This document shows positions 35,304 to 47,707 of a stretch of 64,000 bases of DNA, in pieces. Origin of the DNA: Blastomyces gilchristii SLH14081 (Eukaryota > Ascomycota > Eurotiomycetes > Onygenales > Ajellomycetaceae); assembly GCF_000003855.2 (NCBI RefSeq), contig NW_003101671.1:531817-595816 (forward strand), written 5' to 3'. How positions within the stretch are numbered: the stretch's first letter is position 1; the number at the start of each line of letters is the position of its first letter. The notes below the pieces were generated by a model. That model saw only the letters and a program-made list of their open reading frames with translations, ran no database searches and was not told where the DNA came from. Position numbers and translations under genes: made by a program.

Positions 35304-36875
35304 ATGAATGGCATATCTTCTTCATCTTCTTATACACTCTTAACTGTTTTTTCTTCTCAGCAGGTTTCTGATCATGTTTTCTAGCATGATTTTGTGTGAA
35401 TGCAGATGCTGATGTTTGTTTTTATTCACATAGAATCTTTACATGTTGACAGATTCACATCTGCTGATGATAGTGAACTCAATGTTGACTCATTGATTGA
35501 GAACTTGAAGGACATGATAATGAAGAAATTGTCTGTGTCATGTGTGGCTGAGTCTCCCGCGTCCTTCCCTGCTTCTTCTGCTGCTTCTTCCTCTGCTGCT
35601 CCCTCTCAATCTCCTACACTTGCCTCTGTGTCTGGTTCTCCTACTCCCGCTACCCCTGTTCCCGCGACCCTCACTCCTGCTACTTCTGCTCCTGCCGCTG
35701 CCTTCATTACTAGCTCTCCCTGTTTCAAGAAGATGTTGTATAGGCTCAGTGAACTACATTTCTCAGTGTATACACTTTCACTCTTCTTGCTGATCTCTAG
35801 AATGATTTATTGTATAAAGACAGTGTATGACATGACTATCTGAAGCTCAGTCACAGACACTGATTATTACATTCATTTTAAATATTTATGATGAGACAAT
35901 TATTCATTCATTTCAGAGAATCATCTTCTCTCTCAACAGTGTCAAGATTATAAGTCTTTTTCTTTTTATCTTTTCTTTCTGACACTGATTTTTTTATTCT
36001 TAGAGGAAATCATTATGAATTTTATTGTGTATAAAGTCATGATATTCACAGATATCAAGAAACTTTTCACAATTATTAAATTTAATATTACAGATACATT
36101 CACTCTAATGAATATCTTCAACATAATTAATCTGTATCAGCCTATTCTCTGATGTTTATTATCTGACTTCATGGTGCAGATGAAGAATATCTGTGTTTTC
36201 AGAAACAGAAACATAGATGTCATACTCTTTTACACTCACAGATGTGAGGCTTGTACATCTTGTCTGAGATGTTGTTATGAGAATGAGCTATTCATACACT
36301 GTATTCTGCTTTCTGTATTTCTCTGTGTCTCTCTCTCTCTTTCTGAGAAGTCTCATACATGTTGTAATTATGCATACAATTCTAAGATCAGTGAGTATTT
36401 ATTCAATAATTGTTATCTCTGCTTTTGCAGTTTTATATACTAATAATAGTTCTTAGTTACTTCAGCATCAGAGATCATTTTAATCAAAGATGATAATATT
36501 ATTGAGACTACTCTCTTCTACTCTTAAGCTTCTTTCATCACTTTCTCTTCCTTCTCTGCAGAAAAGATTGTGCACACATCAGGTTATAAGCATTCAGTCT
36601 CAGATAACTTCTATCATTTATTCAGTTCTGTGTCTTTCTCTTTCATTTCTTCTGTCTTTATCTCTTCTGCTCTGACTTCTGATCCTGCAGGTTTCATACT
36701 CTTCTCTAATTTTTCTACACATACATGTACACATTTCTATATTGGCATTTCAGTCAATCTTGTGATAAATGACATTAATATCATATACAGAGCAGTAGAG
36801 AAATTGAAGATATGTGTAACATTATTGTAAGAGCAGCTTGCAGCTCTTAAATTTCTTACAGATCTTGAGTTTTAA
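35304..36875 (+). pseudogene. Antisense accessory gene of Gypsy family 2, copy F
   Basis: Unrecognised gene on the strand opposite gag-pol, between integrase and 3' LTR, present in all three copies. The start ATG at 35304 gives MNGISSSSSSYTLL, then a probable short intron. From 35400 one frame runs unshifted to the stop at 36873-36875, broken only by a few stops, mostly TGA. Order: acidic/hydrophobic N-part; Ser/Ala/Pro/Thr-rich linker (35560-35715); SPCFKKMLYRLSELHFSVY; Cys-rich centre (HRCEACTSCLRC, then CCNYAYNSKISE near 36235-36400). A probable intron ends near 36456 (branch-like CTAAT, CTAAC in copy G; TTCTTAG). A helical C-part follows (NLVINDINIIYRAVEKLK, EQLAALKFLTDLEF). Possibly a Cys-cluster nuclear factor; the role is unproven. 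Confidence 0.7.
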
Positions 36876-37243
36876 GATTTTCTTTATTTTTGATGTTTTT
36901 CAGATGACATGACATTGGAAATAGATTAAATGTGTAACATATGAAAATGAATGAAGTGTGTATAATAACATTTGTCTTTTACAGTTAATTCTTACAGTTG
37001 ATAATTAATTCATTATTTCTTTTCTTTTCTTACACTTTTTCTTTATCTGCTAGTCACTACTCTTATATGATCTCTATATAATACAGTGTTCAGTGACTAG
37101 ATTCAGCAGCTTTTATCTTTTATAATTTTATTTTGCACATTATACTGTCTCTCTTCACCTGCTCAGACTACTACAGTGAACAGCTTATTAAAACTAATCT
37201 CATTCAATCTCTGAGTGTTCTCAGGAGTTGAGATGACTTAGTC

Positions 37244-40200
37244 TCATATGTTCACAGATGTTTCAGATAGTTAATTCTCTGTGATCTCTGCAATTGAACT
37301 GATATAAACAGTTGAATTCAACTCTGAATTTCTTTTTCTTCTGTAATCTGATTTATGTATAAGTCTGCTACTTTGAGACTGCTCTTTACTGTATTATACT
37401 CACTATCTGCAGTGTATTATCATATGACTGATTACAGTCTCATCACTTATTGAAGTGTGATATTCATCTCATTTCTTCATTTCTTCTCATTCTTTTCTTA
37501 TAATTATGAAAAGATCAGAATAAGTGAGATCATCTGATTTGTAAGCATCTATGATTTCTCTTACTTTGTGAGACTTTTCAATTATAAGTCTCTTCTTTTT
37601 TAATACTAATAATAGTGCTATGAATAATTATAATTCACTCAGATCTTACATCTTTACTTTTATAAGTTATAAATCATTGATTAAGTTGTATAAGATTCAT
37701 CTCTCTGATTCCTTCAATGCATAAGTTCTCAGAGAATGTGATTTGAGTATTTTATATAGCTCAAATCATCTAGATTGAAACTTCTCAGAACTCTCATTGC
37801 ATACAAGAACTCATGTTCTCATCTTAAGACTCAATTTCTTGACAAGTGAGTCTCATATTCTTTTTGATTGAATTGCTCAGTTCAGGAGTAACTTGTTAGC
37901 TTTTACATGTGCATGGCTGATCTCTTTCAATCTTGGTTCTGTGTCTGCAACTGCTGTATTCACAACTGCTACTACTGCATCTGTAACTGCTGTTTCCTCC
38001 CCTGCCTTTTCCAAAGCATTCTCCGGGATGCGCGGATGCAATCCATACAACAGGTAGAATGGTGAATGCTTGGAGACTGCATGCTGTCAAATCCGCATGA
38101 TCAGTAGCACCTGCTCAAGATATTCATCTTATAGTCTCATAGGCTTGCTCACTAGATATTTTGTCAGTATATTGTTCAAGATTTCATTCAAGTGTTTCAT
38201 CTTCTCATTTGTCCGTGAATGATATGGCATTGTTCTATGATGTCTTATCTGTAACTGGCTCATAAAATGCCTCACTACTTCTTCTATGAGATTCACACTG
38301 TTATCAGTTAGAATCTTACACAGCATTTCATAGTTGATATAGATCTCATTATGTAGAAACTTCATTATCATCTTCTCTATCACCTCTGAAACTGCTTTCA
38401 TAACTGATCAGTCAGTAGTGTAATTAATAGCAGTGATTATTCATCTATTTTTATTTAATGTTCACAGTAATATGTCTATGAGATTCATCTCTCATTGTTT
38501 AAATAATTATATTGTACACTTCATCTGATATTATGTCTTCTCATATTCTAATCCTTTCTTAGATTCTTTCACAACCTGGCAATTCAGGCACTCATAAGCA
38601 TACATCTGAATATTCTCAGCCATGCTTGGCCAGTATACTCTTGATTTGAGTACACTCATGAGTTCAGAGCTTTCTAAGTGGCTGAATTTCTTATACATGC
38701 AAGTTATTAAGTCACATCTACATAAAGATTCTAGATAGAAAGCTTCTACATATTCTAGATCATGATAAAGTATAATATTGTTTTTCAATTTTCTCAGCTT
38801 GAAGTTTAGAAGCATCTCTTCTACTACTCTTATAAGACACTTATTATCTGATATCTTGTCATTTTTCAAGTAAGAGATTATAATATTCACTTATTCTGAT
38901 TCCTTGCATTCTCTCAGTGTGTTTAATGCAAATGTTCCTTGTATCTGATTCACAGAACTCTTATTCATGAAATCAGATCTGTAACTGATTGCATCAGATA
39001 TCACTGCATTCAATCTCTTTCAGTATTTAATATAAAGATTGTACACTTGAAACTCTGAGATTCAACATACTAAGTGTTTAAAAGATTTTATTATCAATTG
39101 TAGATAGATAAGACTTTTATAATCTATAATCACTGTTATTGTATATCTGTTGTTAATATATCTATCTCACAATATCAGTGTGTGCTTGATTACTAGCAAT
39201 TTCTTTTCATACACTGAATAATTGAGCTCAGTGTCTGATAGTTTTCTATTATTATACATCACTGAGTGCAGCTTGCTGTTCTTACTTATCTGTAGAAGAA
39301 TATCTCTAATAGCTCATTTGAATACATCTGTCTCAATGTAGAAAGGTTTATTACAGTCTGATTGAATAAGTACTGAGAATGTTATTATACATTCTCTCAG
39401 TGTGAGAAAAGTCTCTTCACATGCAGTATTTCAGATAATTGAACAAAACTTCTTCTTTCACAGATTTGTATTCATTTCTCTTAAGAGATCTGAGAGTGAT
39501 ACAGATATTCATATGAAATTCTTGATGAATCTGTGATAGTATGAGATTAACTCAATAAACTGTTATATATAATATACATTTCTCAGCTGCAGCTAATTCA
39601 CTATAACATTCAATTTCTTCAGAATGAGGTGTATACAGTCATCACTCACTACATGTTCTACAAACTTCAACTCTTCTGTTTCAAACACACTCTTGATTGA
39701 TTTGATATAGAGTTTATACTCTGTCAGAGTTATAAGCACTTTATCAAGATACTTCAGATGTTTATTATATGAGTTTGAAAAGACTAGAATATTATCAAGA
39801 TATACAAGACATGAGATTTTATTCTATTTATGAAGAATTGTATTCATCATCATTTGAAAGATGATAAGTGCATTTATCAGACTGAATGACATTGTCAGGA
39901 ATTCAAACTTCTCTTATTATATATTAAACACAGTTCACAGAACTGATAGTTTATCTACACAGATCTGTCAGTATTCTGAGAGAAGATCAATCTTTAATAG
40001 ATATCAGATGTTTTCAACTGTATTCAACTATTATTAAATCTATGACAGTGAATATTCATTCTTGATTGTAAGCTTGTTAAGTGCTTAATAATCAATATAC
40101 ATTTATCACTTCTCATTCATCTTTTTCATGAATAGAACTGGAAAGTCTCATGCATTTGATGAGAATTATATAAGATCATATTCTAGAAGATCTGTGATCT

Positions 40201-40919
40201 GACACTTCTGTTCTTCAAGATGTGTTTGTGATAGAGAGTATATATTCTAGTTAACTGGTTTTGCATCTCTTATGTCAATCTCATGTACAAATCCTCATTT
40301 CAGCAGTAATTTCAGTGAAAGATCTGTTCAGAAGATCTTTTTATACTTCTTCAGAAGCTTTTTCATACACTTGTTCTTCTACATATTTTTTATCTTAGTT
40401 TTCTCTGCTTCTGAGTTCTGTATAATATACAGAATACTTTCAAATGAGGTCTTATAAATTATTCTCTTTGCTTGTTAATGTATAAGCAGATTTAATCCTT
40501 CTATATCAGAGATATGAAATGTCCTTTTCATATCAGTTAATAGAATTGTATAAACTGTTTTCTTTCTATCAGTTAACTGTATATAACATGTACATCATTG
40601 AATCTGCAGATTGAATCTTTGAAATTAATTAAGTCTGAGAATAAGATTATATTTCATGTTCTGCAGCTCTCACACTCAAATATAATAAGATTATTCTCTG
40701 AAGTACAAGAGAACTCTTACTCTTGCAGATAATATCAAATATCAGTTATCAGATAATCTTATACATCAGAGATTCTTCACTCAGCAGACTTCTTTCAATC
40801 TTCAGATTATATAATTACTAATATATTATATAGAAGCTTCTATATCTGCTAACACTTTTACAGTTATCTCTTGATTCTTATTCAAGTGTCTCTTATACAT
40901 TAACATTTCAGGTCTTATG
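37244..40919 (-). pseudogene. Gypsy family 2 copy F pol
   Basis: Minus-strand protease, RT, RNase H and integrase. The integrase zinc domain reads CDLITCMYKKFSHLESSELM near 38650-38710, followed by SRVYWPSMAENIQMYAYECL with Trp codons kept. The core has KAVSEVIEKMIMKFLHNEIY and LTDNSVNL (38280-38400) and YHSRTNEKMKHLNEILN, with Lys at the expected Glu. Then come a short Ala/Val/Thr-rich insert (37930-38000), a GPY/F-like module and a basic C-terminal extension ending at the TGA 37246-37244. No chromodomain is obvious. Confidence 0.88.
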
Positions 40920-42343
40920 ATATTAAGATGAGTGTTCACTTCATCATTCTCATCTACATTTTATTCAGAAGTCTGCTTCTTCTTTGTATTTGTAGAATTC
41001 AGAGAGTTATCTAATATAAGCATCTCTTTCACTTTGAAGACTTTTCATAGAATATCAGTGAGTGTCTCTAAGCTCACTGATTCTACTAGTTTTTTGACTC
41101 TCTTACTTCTCTTAACTGTGTATACTGAGTGTAATCTTTTATATCATGATTTTAATGTCTGCAGTTGAAGCAAGCTCAATACTTATAATATCAAGATTTT
41201 TACTCAGAGAATTTCTTTTTCAGAGAATTTAGTGCTTTAGTAATAACATTCAGATCTAGATTCATCATATTTAAGTGTGTAACTTGTGTCATAGAAGTCT
41301 GATTACTCATTCTCTGTTGAGATATACTCAATTGCAGTATTTTCTGTTATAATTGACTTACTTATTTCTGTATAATGAGAATATTATATACTTCTTTCAC
41401 TATGTCTGATTATGAGATTAAGCATTTTCATTTCACTCTTAACTTAAGTGTAAGACTATGAATGAAGATCTATAAACAGAAAGATGTTGAAAGTTCTTTA
41501 TTCAATGTAAGATAGTGTAAGCTGAAGTGTATAAAGTATGATATAAGATCACTTACTTATCTACACTTAGTAAAGTGTTTATAATACTTATCTTATATAT
41601 TCACTTTCTCAAAGTTGTGTAAGATTCATTTGAAAAACTCATTTCATATTTATAAGAATAAATATTACTTCAGATCTGTGAGATTTCATCTTTTTATTAG
41701 TCATTTATAATGACTTTGCTTTTTCATATAAAAACATAGCAGATCTTAAGACTTGTTAAAATTCTGTTAACTATCTGTCTGTGAGTTTATATTCAATTCA
41801 ATAATATGATTATATCTGACTTAGTCAGCTGATTATAGCATTATTTTTTTAATTGTTATTAAAACTTAATGGCTTCAGAAGATCTTCTGACTTGATATAT
41901 TTCATGCTCAGATTCTCATTCTGCACAGTGATCTCTGATGATATATACACTTCTGAAGAGATTGTGAACAATTATGATGAGATCTTCAGGTTCAGTGTAG
42001 TCATCTATCTATATAAACATTTGATCTCTTACTACAGATCTAAGATCTGGTTTTCTCTATTCTTATTAATAGTGATGATTGTGTCAGCAAAGCTCTTCAT
42101 AGTAAATACTTGATTCACAGTGAATATCAATTGTTGTTTGACTTTCATCTTGACCTGTCACTGTGTACACAAGGCCTCAATCTCATTTAAAATCCTTGTA
42201 CATGTACAGAGCTTCAATTTCAGTTCAGCAGTCTCAGCTACTTTTCTTACTGCTTTGAGTAAACCCTCTGAGAGGTTCTACATACCTTTCAGTTCAGATA
42301 GCAGAGAAGAGTGTTATTCATATTAACTAGAAGAGATATTCAT
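40920..42343 (-). pseudogene. Gypsy family 2 copy F gag
   Basis: Starts at the ATG 42343-42341, about 420 bp after the 5' LTR. It parallels copy G gag (50604 onward): a long coiled-coil-like N-terminal half with Leu/Lys/Glu/Gln content, a Trp-containing capsid-like region and a C-terminal Cys/His motif near 41150-41180. It has RIP-type stops. The gag/pol border is approximate. Confidence 0.75.
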
Positions 42344-42764
42344 TTCAGTGATTTCTCATTGATTATACAATGTCTATTATTATATCACTGTATTGTTATA
42401 TCACTATATTATTATATGATTTCTGTTATTATCATATGACTTCAGTGATAATCACTTCCCTCTCTTTTTATCCTTCTTTTGAATAGAGAGTGAACTTCTT
42501 TGAATCTGGTTCACTGCTCTCATCTTCTTTCTCACACCTCATTCATTCACATTTCATATATGACATTCACCTGAGTGTGGAGTTTTCTCTCAACAAGCAA
42601 AGCAGTATCAATCAGATGCTCTTTCACTCATCACTCTTTATATGCTATCTTTTGAGACATTCTAGAATCACACTGGCATGATAACTACAAATCACTTCAT
42701 AGATGAAATTATCACACTCTGAAGAAGCCTGCACTTCTCACTTGTTTTTAGACATGCTATCAGA
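42344..42764 (-). other. Leader of Gypsy family 2 copy F with primer-site candidate
   Basis: Untranslated leader between the 5' LTR and gag. Two bases after the LTR the minus strand reads TGATAGCATGTCT (42762-42750), identical to the position in copy G. If the first TGA was TGG before RIP, this would be a normal primer-binding site complementary to a tRNA ending in GCTACCA. No open frame. Confidence 0.55.
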
Positions 42765-42951
42765 TGTCATTCAAAGGTTGGTTGAGTCAGCATATGATTA
42801 CAGGCGTACGCCAGCTTCTTATATATTGTACACTAAATTAATTAGCAGCCGCTATGGCCTCTTTACACTCGTAAGCAAGTTCGGAAGCGGCCGCGTTATT
42901 ATCCGACGGTCATACGTTCTTCCGAACCACCGTACGTTCTTCCGAACCACA
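42765..42951 (-). repeat. 5' LTR of Gypsy family 2 copy F, CpG-rich
   Basis: 187 bp. It keeps an almost unmutated GC-rich 5' end, with two 20 bp tandem units of the type GTGGTTCGGAAGAACGTACG (minus strand) and GCGGCCGC. The partner LTR at 34680-34866 and both copy G LTRs show the RIP-converted versions. Confidence 0.94.
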
Positions 42952-42955
42952 AATG

Positions 42956-45900
42956 TGTGATTTATATATTCTTAAGATTCAATCATACCAGATCTTCTAT
43001 CTTATATTGTTCAGTGAGATCTCAGTGAACATTGATTTGATTCTCTTGATCTTGTTTCACAGTTGTCATGAAGGCCTCTGCTCAATTACAGATATCTCAG
43101 AGTTTTATTACTATATTATCAGTGATCTGAATTGAACTGTGAGAGTTCAGTGTGAACTGTGTAATCTCTAGAAGATTCAACACTTTCATATGATATTCAT
43201 GTGTAAGGAAGAACAGGCTTACATCTATTGAAACAGCATCTCAACTGTTGATAGCAACCTCTGCATGTAGAAGAAGATTATGTCAATCATCTTATAAGTG
43301 ATTGCAGAACTTTCAGAGATAATTCTTCACAGTCTGAATTGTCTGTTCTGACACATTATCAGTCTCAGAGTGATAGACAGTTGATAGACAGTGTGTAATC
43401 TTGAGAACTTGACAGATTCTTGTTCAGAGAGTGCTCATGAATTGACAGTCTCAATTCAATACTATAGATCTCAGTAATCTATGCATTCAATAGAACAGGC
43501 TTCATAGAAAAGCTTTAGTGACTTGTTCAGTATTCATCTTGTTACAAGATTTCAATATTACATCTTTGCTCAGTTAATTCATGATGATCAGAATGTTTCT
43601 ACAACTCTTACTCTCAGATAGATCAACAGTGAAGTCAATTACTATATCTCACTAAATTCTATCAGAGACATTGAGTGATTTTAATAGACCTTTTCTACAG
43701 TTCTTTCATGAGATAACAGAAGAACAGTAATTACAGTTTCAGATGAAGCATCTGATGCTGTTTAATATCTCAGGTCAGTAGAACTCTCAAGAGATCATTC
43801 TATACAGTTATTCACAGCCTGAATAATCAGTTATACATAAATCATGCATCTCTTGCATTATCTGAGTGTGTAAGAGTTCAGAGTGAGGAACTCAGCATCA
43901 TTCACAGAATTGTAGAGTGTTATTATCATCAATTGAACATTCTGAGATATCAGTTCTTATATATAGTTCTGAGGAAAATCAGAGTGCTTCTTGATGTACT
44001 GCTTCAGTGAGAGTTTGAAGAAGTTCATTCATCTGAGCTGCTGTATGCCACAGTTCATTCAGTGTAGAGAAAGTGAAGATATCAATGACAGTTCTAACTG
44101 AAGAAGCATGTATAGTGTCATGAACTGTTTCATCTTGATCAACTAGTATCTTCAGGTTCAAGAGCCAGTGCTCTCAGTTCATTCAGCAAGTATCTGTTAC
44201 ATCAGATGATATATCTTGCTCTTATCATGAGAGAGCATCTGCTATCAAGTTCTGGCTACCAGAATAGTAGTGTATTGTAAAATGAAAGTGGCTTAAGAAC
44301 TCAGATCATCACATCTGTCATTCAGTGAGTCTACAGATAGTTGTGAAGTATTTGAGATTCTTATGATCTGTAACTATCTCAAATTCAGAGATACTTCAGA
44401 GTTCAGAGTCTTATTCTTCTAAACAGTATATAATCATGAGAAGTTCCTTGTCATAGATCTCATAATTGCATTCAGTGAGACTCAGTTTCTTAGACATGAA
44501 GACACATAGTTGTAGAATCTCTTCATTATCATATTGTAATATCACTTCTTCTGTCACATAGTCAGAGAAATCAGCTTCAATAACTATCTTACAATCAGAA
44601 TCAAATATTATCAGCAGAGAAGTATTAATGAACATCTTCTTCATCTGTGTAAATACAGCTTCAGCATTCACTGATCATTGAAATACTGAGTCTTTCTTAG
44701 TGAGGTCTATAAGTGATCTCACAATATCTGAGAAGTTTCATATAAATCACTGATAGAAGTTAGCAAATTCAATGAAGCTTCATACATCTTTCACAGTACA
44801 TGAAGCTTCTCATTCAAGAATGGCAGAGACTTTCTCAGAATTCATTCAAATCTCCTTGTCAGCTTCTATAATAAAACCCAGATACTTGATGCTCTTGACT
44901 TCAAAATCACACTTGTCAATATCTATCAGTAGTTCTGCTTCTCATAGTCATTGTAATATCTTTCACACATGCTCTTAGTATTCTTTTCTGAATTCATCAG
45001 TGAAGATGAGAATGTCATCTAAATAAGCAGATACAAACTTATCAAGGAAATCTCAGAGCACTCAGTTGATATACTTCTGAAATGTACTGAGAGCATTAGC
45101 CAGTTCAAAGAGTGTGACTATTTATTCAAAGAGATCATAATGTGTTCAGAATGCTGTAAGTCATTCACCTTCTTTAATAATACAAATCTTATGAAACACA
45201 GTAATGACATCTAGTTTTGTAAATCATTGAGCTCATTCAATTCATGCTAGGGTTTCATTGATGAGAGATAAGAAGTATCAATCTTTCTTTGTCAATCTGT
45301 TCAGACCTCAGTAGTTCACACAGAATCAGAGTTCTTCACCTGATTTCTTTACAAAGAGAATAGAGGCTGCAGTGAAAGAGTTGTTAATATGTATGAATTC
45401 TTTATTCAACAGATCATTGAGTGTCTTTCAAAGAAGAAGAAGTTCATCTCAGAATATGTTATAAAGAGAGTCTCATGATGATTCAGAATTCTTATCATTC
45501 TTTTTCTCTAACTTGATACTGTGATTCACTTCAGAATCTCATAAGAGAAGTATGTTTGTAATATTATCTTATCAGAAGACATTTAGATATTCATGATATT
45601 ATTGAGAAAGTTTCATACAAGGATCTGTTATTGTAACATAAGATAATTTTTCTAGAGTCTTTTTAATATCAGTCAGACTGACAGAATAGATTGATACATG
45701 ATTCTGCTGTCAGTAATTCTTTCAGTGACTTCTTTTTCTGAGCATTTCATAGACATTGACAGAGATCTGTATTAGATTAATAGTCTTGTGAATGTCATCT
45801 TCATGAATTCTATCATTGTTAGAGAATATCAAGCTTCTGTTTCAAGTGTTCAATAAGATATCTTATTCAGATAGTCAGGCAAGTTCTAGCATAAGATTAT

Positions 45901-46174
45901 AATCAAGATTATCAACTTCATATGCATAGACATCTTCATATTGATGTTCTCTCACATCTATGATCAGCTTCATCATGTAACAGGTACAAATGTCTTTTGA
46001 ATCATTAAATCCTGTGAGGAGTTGAGGTTTTGATAAAGAAATACACTGAAGATTATGATATCTTACAACTGAAGATTTTATCATTATATAGTGGCATAGA
46101 CTGCTGTCTATCATGGCTTTCATATTATATATGGTATCAATCACAGTAGATACAAGAATCACATTCATTGTCAT
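42956..46174 (-). pseudogene. Gypsy family 1 copy 2 pol, main part
   Basis: Minus-strand protease (MNVILVSTVIDTIYNMKAMI, DSS site near 46100), RT (about 45480-44950; the YLDD equivalent falls near 45020), and RNase H (AECNYEIYDKELLMIIYCLE near 44411-44480, ADFSDYVTEEVILQYDNEEI near 44530). The integrase runs from about 43800 to 42956. The C-terminal part with the chromodomain continues at 34679-34309, after the copy F insertion. Stops are mostly TGA at Trp. Confidence 0.9.
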
Positions 46175-46880
46175 CTTCTCTTCAAATCATTGTCATCTGA
46201 TCTCTTCAAGCTTCTGTTTATAAATTTGAACAGAAGCTAATCTTTTCTCTGTTTCATTAAGACATTCTTATAGTTATCTTCTGAATCTTCCTCTAATATA
46301 ACATGATTGATGTGAACAGATACTGATTCATTCTTTGAATGAGAACCTGCTGATCTTTCTCTCAAGTATGAAGATACATAGATTAATCAGCAGTTGAAAG
46401 CAATGTGTTCTGATCAGTTACAGTTGATGCACACTTCACATTGATGTTGATCAGTGACTTCTTCAGAAGTGATTTCAGAGACTCAGAAGCCTGTTCAGAC
46501 AGCAGAGACTCTTGCTTATGTATAGACATTTGAGTCTACTCAATTCATGGCATCTGCATAATTGTTATTCCTCAGTATGAGTGTATGAGTCACTGAAATG
46601 TAACATCTTCTATCACTGTTCTGTATATTCTTGAGCTTAGTAAGACAGTCATTCATTGTCTGAAGCTGTGTGCAGAAGCCTTCATAAGTCTAGTCTTCAT
46701 CTACACTTACAAGAGCTTGTAAGAGTTTGAAAGTTAATGTCTTCTTGAGCATGCTAATCTTCATTCAATTCTCTCAAGATTGATTATCTGCTTCTAGAAT
46801 CTTGATGTTGAAGTCAGAAATGAATGTTGTAAGAGAAATGTTTCTCTGTCAAGTATTTTCATTCTTCATGATGAGTAGAG
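46175..46880 (-). pseudogene. Gypsy family 1 copy 2 gag (internally deleted)
   Basis: Shows the Gag region matching 3565-4769 of copy 1, including a zinc knuckle CINCNWSEHIAFNC (near 46400-46445, pattern CX2CX4HX4C). Relative to copy 1 about 220 bp of the N-terminal part is absent: the sequence jumps at 46855 from GAATGAAAATACTT to GACAGAGAAAC. Confidence 0.75.
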
Positions 46881-47399
46881 AGTGAGATCAGAAGTATTGA
46901 AATATATAGAAGCATCTAAGCATTCTTTCAGCACTTTTATACTCAATTCTGTAGATGTTGAAATTGCATGAATTAGTCATTTAATCTCTTCATATTAATG
47001 TTGTTGAGTTACATGTATAGCAGCTATTTATTATTGTTATAGTTTTAACATTGCTCAGAGTCACTGTAGCACTGTGTCTATACTTGTGTTTAAGAATTTC
47101 ATATTATCATTAGATATGATTATATCAATCATTGAATGTGTAATCATATTCTCATATATCTGAGTGTTAGAACTCTCAGGTCTTTCACTGATATTCTCTT
47201 ATAAGATCTTATTCTCTTCATAAGATCTTGTTACAGGGCCAGGGCAACTGATGAGCAAGCTTCTATCTGAGAACTATCTGAGAACTCAGTGTCTGCTTAA
47301 CTGTTTGACTGTTTCTCTATTTCTTATATGTTGTTACACATTCAGATATCTCTTGATAGATAATCATTTCTGATGAGAAGATGATGAACATTTTTATAG
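46881..47399 (-). other. Leader of Gypsy family 1 copy 2
   Basis: Untranslated stretch between the 5' LTR and gag. The minus strand begins CTATAAAAATG right after the LTR. I see no obvious tRNA primer match and no coding frame. The part from about 46960 inward aligns with copy 1 from 3240 onward. Confidence 0.5.
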
Positions 47400-47707
47400 T
47401 GTAAGAGACCTACACTGAATAGATCAGTATAATATTATAGGTCTTATATAACAAAGATAAAAACATTAGAGAAGAAAAGAAAGAGAAAGTGCAAGAATCA
47501 GCAATCAAGATGGATATTTATACGCGTATGTGGTGGCATACGCGGTGGAGCTTCGGGGCGGGAGAATATACGCGCGTTCGTAGCGGCCGAGGATCGGCGA
47601 TTGAGAATGGCTGAGAATCGGAGCATACGCGTTTGAGAATGAAGTGGTTGAGATCTGTGAAGTGTAACGGAATAGTCTATATGATTGATCGGGCGCAGCC
47701 CGCCACA
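47400..47707 (-). repeat. 5' LTR of Gypsy family 1 copy 2, CpG-retaining
   Basis: 308 bp, partner of 34001-34308. It retains CpG-rich blocks at 47521-47600 (ACGCGGTGGAGC, GCGCGCGTTCG-like, GCGGCCG) that are CA/TG in the other LTRs. This shows that RIP damage was unequal between the two ends of one element. Confidence 0.95.

Larger units (their letters stand above)
34680..42951 (-). mobile_element. Gypsy family 2, copy F: innermost and best preserved
   Basis: LTRs 34680-34866 and 42765-42951 (187 bp each), 4 bp duplication AATG at 34676-34679 and 42952-42955. Minus-strand gag-pol; plus-strand accessory gene at 35304-36875. A primer-site candidate follows the 5' LTR (42750-42762). As the innermost insertion it is the least RIP-damaged: Trp codons survive (YWPSMAENI near 38610-38640) and CpG-rich stretches remain at 35550-35710 and in the LTRs. 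Confidence 0.95.
34001..47707 (-). mobile_element. Gypsy family 1, copy 2 (minus strand), hosting Gypsy family 2 copy F
   Basis: LTRs 34001-34308 and 47400-47707 (308 bp each) with TG...CA ends. The 5 bp duplication TGCTA lies at 33996-34000 and 47708-47712 inside LINE D ORF2. Orientation is minus: gag at 46900-46200, then pol. The purine tract is just right of 34308 (GAAAGAAGGGAC on the minus strand). An 8.3 kb Gypsy family 2 element at 34680-42951 splits the pol C-terminus. Confidence 0.95.

Noticed and set aside
36391..36456. Canonical GTGAGT intron donor in the accessory gene (copies F and G)
   Set aside because: Copy E has GCAAGT here, so the ancestor was probably GCGAGT and GTGAGT is a RIP product. 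A donor slightly downstream is more likely, while the CTAAC and TTAG end is kept.
42703..42960. ORF across the Gypsy 2F LTR boundary
   Set aside because: It spans leader and LTR and is an accident of the less mutated LTR.
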